This document shows, in pieces, positions 37,209 to 51,076 of a DNA stretch of 64,000 nt. The DNA lies in the NCBI RefSeq assembly GCF_900637555.1, contig NZ_LR134378.1:692001-756000 (forward strand), read 5' to 3'. A program made the position numbers and the translations under genes. The first letter of the stretch is position 1. Each line of letters begins with the position of its first letter. A model generated the notes under the pieces. It did no database searches and was not told where the DNA came from. It was given only the letters and a program-made list of their open reading frames with translations. The stretch comes from Lautropia mirabilis (GTDB taxonomy: Bacteria; Pseudomonadota; Gammaproteobacteria; Burkholderiales; Burkholderiaceae_E).

Positions 37209-37550
37209 GCTGAGCTTTTGAAGAATACAGCTTTTCCGGATGGGCGTCCAGTGCTGGCGGCCAGGGGAAGGCGGGCTATCCCTGTTTCAGGTTCAGGCGG
37301 CTTGCGTGATCTTTGGCCGCTGCCGAGGAAGCGTGCCGGGCCGTGCGCATTCTCTGTCCCGAGGGAGGCCATGACGCCGTCTGGCGGGCCGCTCTGGCCG
37401 GGAGCTGATCCTGATCAACACGGCCAGTAGGGTTTTGCTCTATAAAAACGCGATTCATCATGGGTGCCGGCCCTGATCGACCTGCCGCAGGCAGGAATGC
37501 GGTGCCGTGCCCGGATACCTGGAATCTATCGAAAGCAGCGCGGAGCATTC
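37209..37550. other. Intergenic region between tRNA-Arg and the cytochrome gene
   Basis: No gene supported in 342 bp. TATAAA at about 37441 may be the -10 of the cytochrome gene; the left part must hold the tRNA promoter. A tRNA flank can serve as an integration site, but I see no integrase or repeated tRNA end. Confidence 0.4.
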
Positions 37551-38081
37551 ATGGCCAATAACACCCCTGCCGGCAAGCAGACCGGCGAGAAGATGCGGTT
37601 CTTCAAGTCGAACACCCAGCTGGTCGTGGTGGTGACGACGGCACTGGTCCTGCCGGTCGTCATCATTTCGGCGATGATCGGGGCGTCCGGCAGCCGCCCG
37701 CGCGCGACCGACGACATGTCCTCTGAAGTCATCGAGGCACGCATCCGTCCGGTGGCCGGCTTCGAGCTGCAGGAAATGAAGAAGGGCGGCCCGGCCCGGA
37801 CCGGTGAGGAAGTGTTCAAGGGCGTGTGCACGGGCTGCCATACGGCGGGCGTTTCGGGCGCGCCCAAGTTTGGCGACAAGGCCGCCTGGGCGCCGCGCAT
37901 CGCGCAGGGTCTGGACACGCTGCTGCAGTCGGCCACGAAGGGCAAGAACGCCATGCCGCCGCAGGCGGGTGGCGAGTACTCCGATCAGGAGGTCGCCAAC
38001 GCGGTGGTCTACATGGCCAACGAGGGCGGTGCCAACTTCGAGGCACCCAAGCTGGAAGAGAAGAAAGAAGGCGACGAGTAA
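37551..38081 (+). CDS. Membrane-anchored cytochrome c5-type protein
   Basis: Periplasmic electron carrier held by one N-terminal helix (VVVVTTALVLPVVIISAMIG). One haem c site CTGCH near residue 99 and the axial Met in NAMPPQAG. A charged tail (EEKKEGDE) ends the protein. Length 176. ATG at 37551 follows GGAG. Partner oxidase not in the window. A clear terminator follows. Confidence 0.9.
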   Translation: MANNTPAGKQTGEKMRFFKSNTQLVVVVTTALVLPVVIISAMIGASGSRPRATDDMSSEVIEARIRPVAGFELQEMKKGGPARTGEEVFKGVCTGCHTAGVSGAPKFGDKAAWAPRIAQGLDTLLQSATKGKNAMPPQAGGEYSDQEVANAVVYMANEGGANFEAPKLEEKKEGDE

Positions 38082-38100
38082 GTCACCACTTTCTTCTCAG

Positions 38101-38145
38101 CGCCCCATTCGTGCAGGTTCCGGCCTGCAGGAATGGGGCGTTTCC
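38101..38145. terminator. Terminator after the cytochrome gene
   Basis: CGCCCCATTC (38101-38110) pairs with GAATGGGGCG (38131-38140), with a further TGCAGG/CCTGCA pairing inside; TTTCCCTTTC follows. Also close to the rep stop, so possibly bidirectional. Confidence 0.75.
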
Positions 38146-38148
38146 CTT

Positions 38149-40182
38149 TCAGCTGGGAACGGCGCCCCGCTGCTCCAGCATGGCACGCAGCGCTGCCAGC
38201 TTCTTGCGGGCCTCGTCGGCCGAGACGGGGACGTTGCGCGTCCCTTCGGCTTCCAGCTGCATCTCGGTGATGAAGCGCGAGGGCTGGCAGTCCACCATCT
38301 CGCGGGCGCGCTTGCGCTGGCGGCACCATGAGAGCGTGAGGCTCTTGCGGGCGCGGGTGATGGCGACATACATCAGCCGTCGCTCTTCTTCCAGGCGTTC
38401 GGCGTCGATCTTCTCGCGGTCCACGGGCGAGCCGTTCACGTCGTCCAGGCCGTCATCCTCGCGGCCGGCGTGGGGCATGATGCCTTCTTCCACGCCGATC
38501 AGGAAGACGTGCGGGTACTCCAGCCCCTTGCTGGCGTGGACGGTGGACAGGCGCACGGCGTCGCCGTCCTCGTCGCGGCCTTCCAGGCGGGTCACCAGCG
38601 AGATGTGCTGGGCCATGTCCACCAGCGTCTTGCCGTCATCGTCGGCGCGCTTGCCGATCCAGTCACGGAATTCGCAGACGTACTGCCAGCGGGTGGTGGC
38701 GCTGCGCTCGTCGCCCTGTTCGGACAGGTAGGCCTGGTAGTCGATGGCGCTGATCAGCGCATCCAGCACGGTGGAGGCCGGTTCGCGCTCGGCACGCCAT
38801 TTCAGGCGGTTGATGAAGTCGCCAAAGACGCGCAGCGGATGCAGCTGGCGATCGGACAGGCGGCTTTCCACGCCGGCCTCGAACATGGCCTGGAACAGGC
38901 TGATGTCGCGCTCGCCGGCGTATTCGCCCAGCAGCTTGAGGGTCTGCGGACCGATGCCGCGTCGAGGCGTGGTGGCGGCGCGGATGAAGGCCGGATCGTC
39001 GTCGTCGTTGGCCAGCAGGCGCAGGTAGGCACACAGGTCCTTGATCTCGGCACGGTCGAAGAACGACTGGCCGCCGGAGATCTGATAGGGGATGTGCTCT
39101 TTGCGCAGCATCTGCTCGATGACCCGCGCCTGGTGGTTGCCGCGGTAGAGCACGGCGAAGTCCGACCATTTCAGACGCTTCTCGAAGCGGGCTGCCTGGA
39201 TGCGCTTGACGACGGTTTCGGCTTCGTCCTCGTCGTCGTCGCAGGGCAGTACCTTGAGCGGATCGCCCTCGCCCAGGGCTGACCACAGCGTCTTGGTGTA
39301 GAGCTTGGGGTTCTTGGCGATGAGGGTGTTGGCCGCGTGCAGGATGGTGCGGGTGGAGCGGTAGTTCTGCTCCAGCTTGATGACGGTGAGGTTGGGAAAG
39401 TCCTGCCCCAGGCGCTTGAGGTTTTCCAGCGAGGCGCCGCGCCAGCCGTAGATGGACTGGTCGTCGTCGCCCACGGCGGTGAGGCCCGTGCGGTTGCCCA
39501 CCAGCTCCTTCAGGAGCGCGTACTGCGCCACGTTGGTGTCCTGGTACTCGTCCACCAGGAAGTAGCGCAGCTTTTCCTGCCAGAGGCGGCGGGCTTCCTC
39601 GTCCTGGCGCAGCAGCTTGAGCGGCAGGCGGATCAGGTCGTCGAAGTCGACGGCCTGGTAGCCCTCCAGCGTGGCCTGGTACTCCATGTAGGCGCGGGCG
39701 ATGCGCAGCTCGCTCTCGCCGCGGGCTTCCTTGAGCGCCGTCTCGGGCTCGACCATGGCGTTCTTCCACAGCGAGATGCGCGTGGCGGCCAGCCGAATGA
39801 GCTTGCGGTCGGTGGTCTGCAAAAGCTGCGCCAGCAGGCCGGCACAGTCGTCGCTGTCGAAAATCGAGAACGAGGGCTTGAGTCCGATGCCCCGGCCGCT
39901 GGTGCGCAGCATCTTCATGCCCAGCGAGTGGAAGGTGGAGATGGTCGGACGTTCGGAGGCGGGGAGCTTGCGCTGCTGGGCGAAGCGCTCGGCCATTTCG
40001 GCCGCCGCCTTGTTGGTGAAGGTGATGGCCGCAATGGCCCGGCCGGTGAAACCGGCATCGATCAGGTGCAGGAGCTTGGCGGTGATGACGCGGGTCTTGC
40101 CCGAGCCGGCGCCGGCAATGACCAGGCTGGGGCCGTCCAGGTGCTTGACGGCCTGGGCCTGTGCGGGATTGAGTTCAGCCAC
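38149..40182 (-). CDS. rep: ATP-dependent DNA helicase Rep
   Basis: Superfamily 1A 3'-5' helicase that clears proteins ahead of replication forks. Motifs in order: LNPAQAQAV, Walker A AGAGSGKT, TFTNKAA, TFHSLGMKMLR, DEYQDTN, VGDDDQSIYGWRGA, LEQNYRS, and near the end STVHASKGLEYPHVFL and RRLMYVAITRA. 677 residues. I chose GTG at 40182, since homologues start just before LNPQQ; a longer frame to 40251 would add a Pro/Cys-rich head with no homology. Confidence 0.94.
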   Translation of the reverse strand: MAELNPAQAQAVKHLDGPSLVIAGAGSGKTRVITAKLLHLIDAGFTGRAIAAITFTNKAAAEMAERFAQQRKLPASERPTISTFHSLGMKMLRTSGRGIGLKPSFSIFDSDDCAGLLAQLLQTTDRKLIRLAATRISLWKNAMVEPETALKEARGESELRIARAYMEYQATLEGYQAVDFDDLIRLPLKLLRQDEEARRLWQEKLRYFLVDEYQDTNVAQYALLKELVGNRTGLTAVGDDDQSIYGWRGASLENLKRLGQDFPNLTVIKLEQNYRSTRTILHAANTLIAKNPKLYTKTLWSALGEGDPLKVLPCDDDEDEAETVVKRIQAARFEKRLKWSDFAVLYRGNHQARVIEQMLRKEHIPYQISGGQSFFDRAEIKDLCAYLRLLANDDDDPAFIRAATTPRRGIGPQTLKLLGEYAGERDISLFQAMFEAGVESRLSDRQLHPLRVFGDFINRLKWRAEREPASTVLDALISAIDYQAYLSEQGDERSATTRWQYVCEFRDWIGKRADDDGKTLVDMAQHISLVTRLEGRDEDGDAVRLSTVHASKGLEYPHVFLIGVEEGIMPHAGREDDGLDDVNGSPVDREKIDAERLEEERRLMYVAITRARKSLTLSWCRQRKRAREMVDCQPSRFITEMQLEAEGTRNVPVSADEARKKLAALRAMLEQRGAVPS

Positions 40183-40424
40183 GGTTGGGGAATGAGGACA
40201 GCAGGCAGGTCGGGCAGGACGGGGAACAAGGCAGGCGATGCCGGGAAGCAATATTGCAAGTGAGTGCTCACCTACAATATGCAGGGGGTCTGGGAGCCCG
40301 CTTCGGCGAGGCCGGTGTCCGCGTCTTCATCCGACGGGAAGGGGGGGCTATTATCGGACGAATCGGCCGCGGACGTCTGTCGCAATGGTGAGTTCATGCA
40401 ACGGGTGTTGCGACGGCGGCTGCG

Positions 40425-43142
<2,718 letters not shown>

Positions 43143-44990
43143 GGCAGAAGATCGGACGTGAAGGGGATGAACAGGTAGCGCGTCGCGCCGGCCGAGGATG
43201 GCACGGTGTGCGAGGTTGGGGTGTCGATATTGTGCCGCAGGGGGCCAAGCCTGACGGCGCGGGGCTGCATGTGGTGGCGTGCTCGCGTGTGTCTGCGGGT
43301 GTGGCGATGAGACGACGACCAGGTTTCCGCGGGCTGTCGCCTCAATACGGGGTGGGGTTGATGGCCCGCATCGGAGTTTCCACGTCGAGATCAGGCGCTT
43401 TCATGAAGTGGTTTGAAAGAATGCACCGTAACCAATTGATATATAAGGGCATCGATGTTTATACACAAAAACTGTGGATAACTCTGTGAGAAAAGTGGGG
43501 CAATCGCCCCCAAACCCGCATGGCGCCTAGGAAAGGGGTTCTTTGCCCAGAAATACACCAAAGAAAAAGGTCTTTTGAATCAATGACTTGAAGAAAAGGT
43601 TTCTCGATTTGCACAACACCCATCGGTTGTGGCAGCACGATCGTCGTTCTGTGCATAACCACGAAAAAGCGTGCTTCTCAGGTTAGGGAGCACTCGCCTA
43701 CGCGCCAAGGCTCGACTCTTCTACTGCTATCGAAGTCTGAAAGCCGATTGGTTACAGGCGGTGGATGCGTGGCGACGAACGGCGCCAGGGAAGAAGGGAT
43801 GCATGCGCGTGCACATCCGTGAATGGGGGTGATGGCTGGCGGCCTGCGTGCAACAGTGACGCATTCCGAATGGTGTGGGTGGAGGGCATCCGGTTAGGGG
43901 GCTGGATGGTGAGTTCAGATGTGGGGGGGGACGATGCGTCGTGTAACCGGGGTTATCGGCATGCCGTTCATCGGTACTCGGGGGCGTCCCTGCGCAGCGG
44001 GTATCTCTCTGGGATTTCCGTGACTGAACAGGAATCGTTCTCTGCCTGTTGACAAGTCCAGCGACTTGGCGGCGCCTGAAGCCGTACTTAAGGGATGCAA
44101 AGGTGACAGGCCGGTTACCGTTCATCGGTCGGGAGATGTGCGCTTTTTCACAGAATCAGTGGATAAGTATGTGAACTCGGTCCGGTCAAGCCAGGAAGAT
44201 CCAGTGTTCATGCGGGTCTTGAGGGTGTTGCCTAAATTTTGACCTGGGGAGATGCCATGCCCGACAGACGGTCGGTTGGCGTGAGTTTTTGTTACGAAAA
44301 CAGCGTGAGAAAGGCCCGAAGTTGTGCACAAAAACAGTGGATAACTCTGTGGGATCTCCATTCGCAACCGGCGCAAGTCCACTGTTGATGCGGGTTTTCC
44401 GGGATTGCCGTTTTTTTGGACGGGCTTGGCAACTGTTCCACCCAGGGCAAGAGTGAAGCCGACCAGTGGTCGACAGCCGTCGCTTGAACGGCAGACAGGG
44501 GACCCGTCAACGGTCGCCGGACGTGGGTTATTTCACAGAATCAGTGGATAAGTGTGTGGGAAGGGGAGGGGTAAGCCCGCCGAGGCCTGTATCCATGCGG
44601 GATGGGCAGGGGCTGCCTGAATTTTGGGCATATGGATTTCCCACGTTCATGGCCCGAAAGACGCGTTGTCTGGATGACACAGGAAGGCCTGGTTGCGCAG
44701 ATCAGGGGAGTTTTCTGTGGATAACTTTGTGAGGACAAATCCCGGCGGACTTGTCAAATCGAGGGCCTGTCATCTTTTCCAGCGATGCGGCAAGCCAACA
44801 ATGGATATATTTCCTTATAAAACAATGAGATGGGTGTGCTTTGGCGGCTGGGGGCTGACAAGCCCCTGGTAACTGCCCAGGGTGTCTTTCTGTGGATAAC
44901 TTTATGGATAAGTGAAAAAGACTCCGCGCTGCAAAGACTTCCGTCAGGCATGAACGCCCGATGAGAAAGGCGGGCCCACTCGCTGGGGGC
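43143..44990. other. Non-coding DnaA-box array, candidate replication origin or DnaA-binding locus
   Basis: Eight 9-mers match TTATCCACA or one-mismatch variants, all reading TGTGGATAA-like on the plus strand: 43473, 43650, 44158, 44336, 44543, 44716, 44891 and 44903 (first bases). Three are perfect (43473, 44716, 44891). Most neighbours are 173-207 bp apart, inside degenerate direct repeats; in three units ATGCGGG begins exactly 52 bases after the box start. An AT-rich stretch (43425-43470) could be an unwinding element. No gene is supported. DnaA binding is inferred from the boxes; origin activity is only one of the possible roles. Confidence 0.7.
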
Positions 44991-45015
44991 AAAAAAAGGG
45001 CGGCTGTCGCCGCCC
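44991..45015 (-). terminator. Rho-independent terminator of gluP
   Basis: GGGCGG (44998-45003) pairs with CCGCCC (45010-45015); on the minus strand seven T follow. It also closes the DnaA-box region. Confidence 0.85.
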
Positions 45016-45096
45016 GATGCCTGGTTCAGATCAGACCAGGCTTGCCATGCTGTCCTGAGCCGCTGGAAGGCCCTTGCAAGGCGCTTTCCATCAACT

Positions 45097-45125
45097 GGCG
45101 GGGATTCCTGCAAGGAATCCCCGCC
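45097..45125 (-). terminator. Perfect hairpin immediately after gluP
   Basis: Twelve-base arms (45097-45108 and 45114-45125) around TGCAA, 35 bp past the stop, with no T-run. May stabilise the mRNA end or act with the terminator at 44991. Confidence 0.6.
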
Positions 45126-45159
45126 AACCGGTCAGGACGGTCTTCTCAGCCGCGTTTCA

Positions 45160-46443
45160 TCAGTCCTTCACACGGTGACCGAACAGGCCGAAGTAGACGA
45201 TGTAGCAGTAGCAAGCCGCCGCCACCCAGAACGAGGGCAGCAGGCCCACCGTGTCAGCCACGACGCCCTGGAACAGCGGCACGATGGCGCCCCCGACGAT
45301 GGCCGTGGCCAGCATGCCCGAGGCCTGGCTGGTGTGCCGCCCCAGGCCACGCGTGGCCAGCGAGAAGATGGTCGGGAACATGATGGAGTTGAAGAAGCCG
45401 CAGGCCAGCAGGCAGTACATGGCCACGTGCCCGCCCTGCGCGATGGCCAGCGAGATCAGCAGCACGTTCATCATGGCGTTGAACGACAGGTAGATCCCCG
45501 GCCGGATGATGTTGAGCAGGTAGCTGCCCAGGAAGCGGCCCACCATTGCGCCGCCCCAGTAGTAGGTCAGGTAATGGGCGGCCGTGGCTTCCTTCAGGCC
45601 AGCCACTTCCGGCAGACCCATCACGCTCACCAGCAGGCTGCCGATGGCCACTTCGGCACCCACGTAACAGAAGATGCCCAGGGTACCCAGCTTCAGGTGG
45701 CGATACTGCCAGGCGCCGGTGCGCTCGTCATGCGCATGGGCCGAGACCTCCTGCGCGATCTTCTCTGCGGCCGGCAGCCGGATGAAGAACACGGTGATGG
45801 CCAGCAGGATCAGGATGCCCGCCAGAATCAGGTACGGCTCCTGCACGGACGCCGCTTGCCCCGCCTGGTACTTGGCCAGGTCTGCCTCACTCATCTGCGA
45901 CAGCCTTTCCGGGGACATGATCTCGGTGCTGAGAATGAAGAGGGCGCCGATGGAGGGTGCCACGGTGGTGCCCAGCGAGTTGAAGGCCTGCACCAGCGTC
46001 AGGGTGCGCGCTTCCTTGCCCGGTGCGCTCAGCAGCGTCACGTAGGGGTTGCCGGAGACCTGCAGCAGCGTCACGCCGCTGGCCAGAATGAAGAGGGCCC
46101 CCAGAAAGATGGGATAGGACTTGGAGCCTGCTGCCGGATAGAACAGCAGGCAGCCCGTCGCGGCGATCAGAAAGCCGCCGATCACCCCGTTCTTGTAGCC
46201 CAGGCGCGAGATGAACTTGCCGAAGGGAATGGAGGTGATGGCGTAGGCCGTGAAGAAGCAGAACTGAACCAGCAACGCCTGCGCGTAGTTCAGCGAGAAG
46301 ACTTCCTTCAGGTGGGGCACCAGGATGTCGTTCATGCAGGTGATGAAACCCATCATGAAGAACAGACTGGTGAGGACGGTGAGGGCCTGGTTACTGTTCT
46401 GATGCGTGCCTGCTGGTGGCGCCGCAGTGTGAATGGTTGCCAT
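45160..46443 (-). CDS. gluP: Sugar:proton symporter of the FucP/GluP family
   Basis: Major facilitator importer of glucose, galactose or fucose. The N-terminus LTSLFFMMGFITCMNDILVP then HLKEVF is the family signature; later ASGVTLLQVSGNPYVTLL and the C-terminal ATAIVGGAIVPLFQGVVAD fit too. Twelve hydrophobic segments in 427 residues. It lies 88 bp downstream of glk on the same strand, so glucose is the likely substrate. Confidence 0.92.
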   Translation of the reverse strand: MATIHTAAPPAGTHQNSNQALTVLTSLFFMMGFITCMNDILVPHLKEVFSLNYAQALLVQFCFFTAYAITSIPFGKFISRLGYKNGVIGGFLIAATGCLLFYPAAGSKSYPIFLGALFILASGVTLLQVSGNPYVTLLSAPGKEARTLTLVQAFNSLGTTVAPSIGALFILSTEIMSPERLSQMSEADLAKYQAGQAASVQEPYLILAGILILLAITVFFIRLPAAEKIAQEVSAHAHDERTGAWQYRHLKLGTLGIFCYVGAEVAIGSLLVSVMGLPEVAGLKEATAAHYLTYYWGGAMVGRFLGSYLLNIIRPGIYLSFNAMMNVLLISLAIAQGGHVAMYCLLACGFFNSIMFPTIFSLATRGLGRHTSQASGMLATAIVGGAIVPLFQGVVADTVGLLPSFWVAAACYCYIVYFGLFGHRVKD

Positions 46444-46531
46444 GGACGGATCCTCGGTTGGTGGGCGGGGGAGGGACGGGGCTCCGAGGATCCCTTCAGG
46501 ATGAACAGGATCCCCGGATGCCAGCCCTCAA

Positions 46532-47524
46532 TCAGGCGTCGACCTGATTGGACAGGGCGACGGCAGCACCGATCAGACCCGGGTTCTGGGCCAGCACGAT
46601 GTAGACCGGAATGACGGCCAGGTAGCCTTCGAAACGGCCTTTGCTCTCGAAGCGGTTGCGGAACGGCGAGGTGACGAAATAATCGATGAATCGACGGATG
46701 ATGCCGCCGCACAGATAGACGCCGCCCCGGGCACCCAGCGTCAGGGCCAGGTTGGACGAGACGGTGCCCAGCATGGCGCAGAAGATGTCCAGGCTCAGGC
46801 GAGCGAGCGGCGAAGAGCCGCTGAGCGCCTGTTTGCTGATCTCTGCCGCACTGAGCGGCGGCCGCTCGATGCCTTCGCGGTCGGCCAGCGCTTCATAGAT
46901 GAGGGACAGGCCCGCGCCCGACAGGAAGCGCTCGGCCGAGACGTGGCCGTGCTTGCGGTTGGCGTACTGCCAGATGTGGATTTCGGTATGGTCGAACGGG
47001 CTGAAGCTGACGTGTCCGCCTTCGCCCGCCAGCGCGGTATATCCGCCCCGGCCGTTGGGGATGAGGCCCGAGACGCCCAGACCTGTGCCCGGGCCGATGA
47101 CGGCGATGGGGGCGTCTTCCACGGGGGCGGCGCCACCCACCTGCAGCAGCTCGCGCTTGGGCAGGTGGGGAATGGCAAGTGCCTGCGCCGTGAAGTCGTT
47201 CAGCAGGATCAGGGTGTCCAGTTCCAGCGCCTGCCGGGTCGTCTCGATGGAAAAGGCCCAGTGGTGATTGGTCATCTGCACCCAGTCGCCGATGATGGGG
47301 TTGGCGATGGCAATGGCCGCGTGCTTGATGAGGGGCTGACCGGCTTTCTCCAGATAGGCGCGGATGGCAGCGTGCAGGCTGTCGTAGTCCTTAGTGGGCA
47401 GGGTCTCGATGTGCTCCAGCTCAAGCGGGGAAACTTCCAGTGCAAATCGGGCGTTGGTTCCGCCGACATCGGCAACCAGGCGGGGCCAGTTGCCGTCTTT
47501 CTTGCTGGGTTTGGAAGTGGCCAT
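46532..47524 (-). CDS. glk: Glucokinase
   Basis: Phosphorylates glucose with ATP. Phosphate-1 motif [14 protein letters not shown], catalytic Asp in [13 protein letters not shown], the [13 protein letters not shown] loop, [12 protein letters not shown], and [13 protein letters not shown] near the end. 330 residues. ATG at 47524 follows AAGGAG; the longer frame is rejected. Forms a two-gene unit with gluP. A transcript upstream in the same direction ends at the hemE terminator. Confidence 0.95.
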   Translation of the reverse strand: MATSKPSKKDGNWPRLVADVGGTNARFALEVSPLELEHIETLPTKDYDSLHAAIRAYLEKAGQPLIKHAAIAIANPIIGDWVQMTNHHWAFSIETTRQALELDTLILLNDFTAQALAIPHLPKRELLQVGGAAPVEDAPIAVIGPGTGLGVSGLIPNGRGGYTALAGEGGHVSFSPFDHTEIHIWQYANRKHGHVSAERFLSGAGLSLIYEALADREGIERPPLSAAEISKQALSGSSPLARLSLDIFCAMLGTVSSNLALTLGARGGVYLCGGIIRRFIDYFVTSPFRNRFESKGRFEGYLAVIPVYIVLAQNPGLIGAAVALSNQVDA

Positions 47525-47856
47525 GAAAACGCTCCTTGTTTCTTCTGTACGCGAGGTTTCGAGAGGGCGCGGCGGCCATCGGCCGCGATGCCTGCTGGTT
47601 CTGGCGAGGCGACCCGTGAGGAATGAGGGGGTAACGGGCAGCACGCAGGTCTGCCGCCTGTCGGCTGAAAGTGTCGTTGGGCACTTTCCATTTGACAGAC
47701 GGTTACGTTCGATTATGCGGCAGTTTCATGGGGGCCGCGCTGCTATTCCGCACAGTTAGTTTGGTGTTGGAAAGTGCTGTCGATCGGCGTGTTGTATCGC
47801 CTGCGAATGGACGCGTGCACGCCTGCCCGATGGCGGCATGTGGGCATGTGGACATG
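47525..47856. other. Intergenic region between hemE and glk
   Basis: No gene supported. The AT-richer stretch 47690-47790 (CATTTGACAGACGG, GATTATGCGG) probably holds the glk-gluP promoter. The hemE terminator lies at its right edge. Confidence 0.4.
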
Positions 47857-47880
47857 AAAAAGCCCGCGTGGTGCGGGCTT
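47857..47880 (-). terminator. Terminator of the atp-hemE transcript
   Basis: AGCCCGC (47861-47867) pairs with GCGGGCT (47873-47879), extended by A/T pairs; on the minus strand five T follow. Lies about 22 bp past the hemE stop. Confidence 0.9.
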
Positions 47881-47901
47881 TCTGCTGAAGGTGAGAGCGG
47901 A

Positions 47902-49011
47902 TCAGGCGAAGGGCGAGCGCCGCAGCTTGCGGCTGTGCTCGTGGACCGTTTCGACCAGTACCGAGACGTGCTCGGGGGGCGTGAACTGCGAGATGCCATG
48001 CCCCAGGTTGAAGACGTGGCCCCGACCCGTGTTGGCTGCACCGTAACTGTCCAGCGTGCGGACGACCTGTTCACGCACCTGCTCAGGCGAGGTGAGCAGC
48101 GCCATGGGATCAAGGTTGCCCTGCAGCACGCAGGTGGGCCCCACGCGCTTGCGGGCGGTGGCCAGGTTCATCGTCCAGTCGATGCCGATGGCATCGGCAC
48201 CACTGGCGGCCAGGGCCTCCAGCCAGGGGGCGCCGCCCTTGGTGAACAGGATGGTGGGGACGCTTTCCAGAACCGTCTCGCCTTTCTCGTTGCGTTCCTT
48301 GCGGTACGGGGTGAGCTCGGACAGGATGCGGCGCATGTAGGCCAGCGAGAAGCGCTGGTAGGGTCCGTCGGCCAGGATGCCGCCCCAGGTGTCGAAGATC
48401 ATGACCGCCTGGGCGCCGGCTTCGATCTGGGCATTCAGGTAGTTCGTGACGGCCCGCGCATTGATTTCCAGCACCCGGTGCAGCAGGTCGGGACGCTGGT
48501 ACATCATCGTCTTGATGGTGTGGAAGTCGGTGCCGCCCCGGCCTTCGACCATGTAGCAGGCCAGCGTCCAGGGGCTGCCGGCAAAGCCGATCAGCGGAAC
48601 GCGGCCATCCAGGGCCTGGCGGATGGTGCGGACGGCGTCCAGCACGTAGCGCAGCTCCTGGGTCGGATCCGGCGCGAAGAGCGCCTTCACGTCGTCCTCG
48701 TGCCGGATGGTCCTCTCGAAACGGGGGCCTTCCCCCTGCTGGAAGCTCAGCCCCAGGTTCATCGCATCCGGAATGGTCAGGATGTCGGAGAACAGGATGG
48801 CGGCATCCAGCGGAAAGCGCGCCAGAGGCTGAAGCGTCACCTCGCAGGCCAGCTCGGGCGTCTTGCACAACGCCATGAAGCTGCCCGCCCGGGCGCGCGT
48901 GGCGTTGTACTCGGGCAGGTAGCGCCCGGCCTGACGCATGAGCCACACCGGCGTGTAGTCGGTGACCTGGCCCCGCAGGGCGCGAAGGAAGGTGTCGTTC
49001 TTCGTGGACAA
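47902..49011 (-). CDS. hemE: Uroporphyrinogen decarboxylase
   Basis: Removes four acetate carboxyls of uroporphyrinogen III to give coproporphyrinogen III in haem synthesis. [17 protein letters not shown] is the substrate-binding signature and [19 protein letters not shown] the second. 369 residues, full length. The best start is TTG at 49011, only two bases after the atpC stop; homologues begin at this point and no ATG or GTG is available. Translation is therefore probably coupled to atpC, and it shares the ATP synthase transcript up to the terminator at 47857. Confidence 0.94.
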   Translation of the reverse strand: MSTKNDTFLRALRGQVTDYTPVWLMRQAGRYLPEYNATRARAGSFMALCKTPELACEVTLQPLARFPLDAAILFSDILTIPDAMNLGLSFQQGEGPRFERTIRHEDDVKALFAPDPTQELRYVLDAVRTIRQALDGRVPLIGFAGSPWTLACYMVEGRGGTDFHTIKTMMYQRPDLLHRVLEINARAVTNYLNAQIEAGAQAVMIFDTWGGILADGPYQRFSLAYMRRILSELTPYRKERNEKGETVLESVPTILFTKGGAPWLEALAASGADAIGIDWTMNLATARKRVGPTCVLQGNLDPMALLTSPEQVREQVVRTLDSYGAANTGRGHVFNLGHGISQFTPPEHVSVLVETVHEHSRKLRRSPFA

Positions 49012-49013
49012 AA

Positions 49014-49430
49014 TCAGCGTGACCGATATCTGCGAATGGTTTGGATCTGGGCGGTGACCGCCGCCAGTTCGGAGTGGGCACGTGCCAGGTCCATCTTGGA
49101 CTTGGCGTTGGTGAGCGCTTCTTCAGCCGCACGACGGGCCTCGTTGGCACGCGCCTCGTCGAGGTCGTTGCCGCGGATGGCGGTGTCGGCCAGGACGGTG
49201 ACCAGGTTCGGCTGGATCTCCAGGATGCCACCGGCAACGAAGATCAGTTCGTCGCGGTTCTCGCCCGGCACCCGGATGCGCACCGCACCGGCCTTGATGC
49301 GGGTGATCAGCGGGGTATGGTTGGGATAGACACCAAGCTCACCGACCTCACCGGGCAGCACGACGAATTCGGCTTCTCCGGAAAAGATCGACTCCTCGGC
49401 GCTGACCACTTCGACTTGAATCGTGTTCAT
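49014..49430 (-). CDS. atpC: ATP synthase F1 epsilon subunit
   Basis: Central-stalk subunit that couples rotation and restrains ATP hydrolysis. [20 protein letters not shown] starts the beta-sandwich; [19 protein letters not shown] is the family core, and a C-terminal helical pair follows. 138 residues. ATG at 49430 preferred to one 16 codons upstream. The 173-bp gap to atpD is unusually long for this operon. Confidence 0.95.
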   Translation of the reverse strand: MNTIQVEVVSAEESIFSGEAEFVVLPGEVGELGVYPNHTPLITRIKAGAVRIRVPGENRDELIFVAGGILEIQPNLVTVLADTAIRGNDLDEARANEARRAAEEALTNAKSKMDLARAHSELAAVTAQIQTIRRYRSR

Positions 49431-49603
49431 GACGTATGGGTTCTCGCGGGTCAGGTGGGACGATGTGACTGAGGACATGCGGGATGCTTCAACTTGCGCC
49501 GAAGGCCGACGGCTTTTGAAAGCCAGGGCCGCCGTAGGCGCATCTGACGCATCCGCTGCATGTTCTAGTCAGCCGACATCGCCATTTTCATCGAGGTGGC
49601 TGC

Positions 49604-51076
<1,473 letters not shown>

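Noticed and set aside
37133-37550. Genomic-island attachment at tRNA-Arg
   Set aside because: No integrase, no repeat of the tRNA 3' end, and flanking genes look native.
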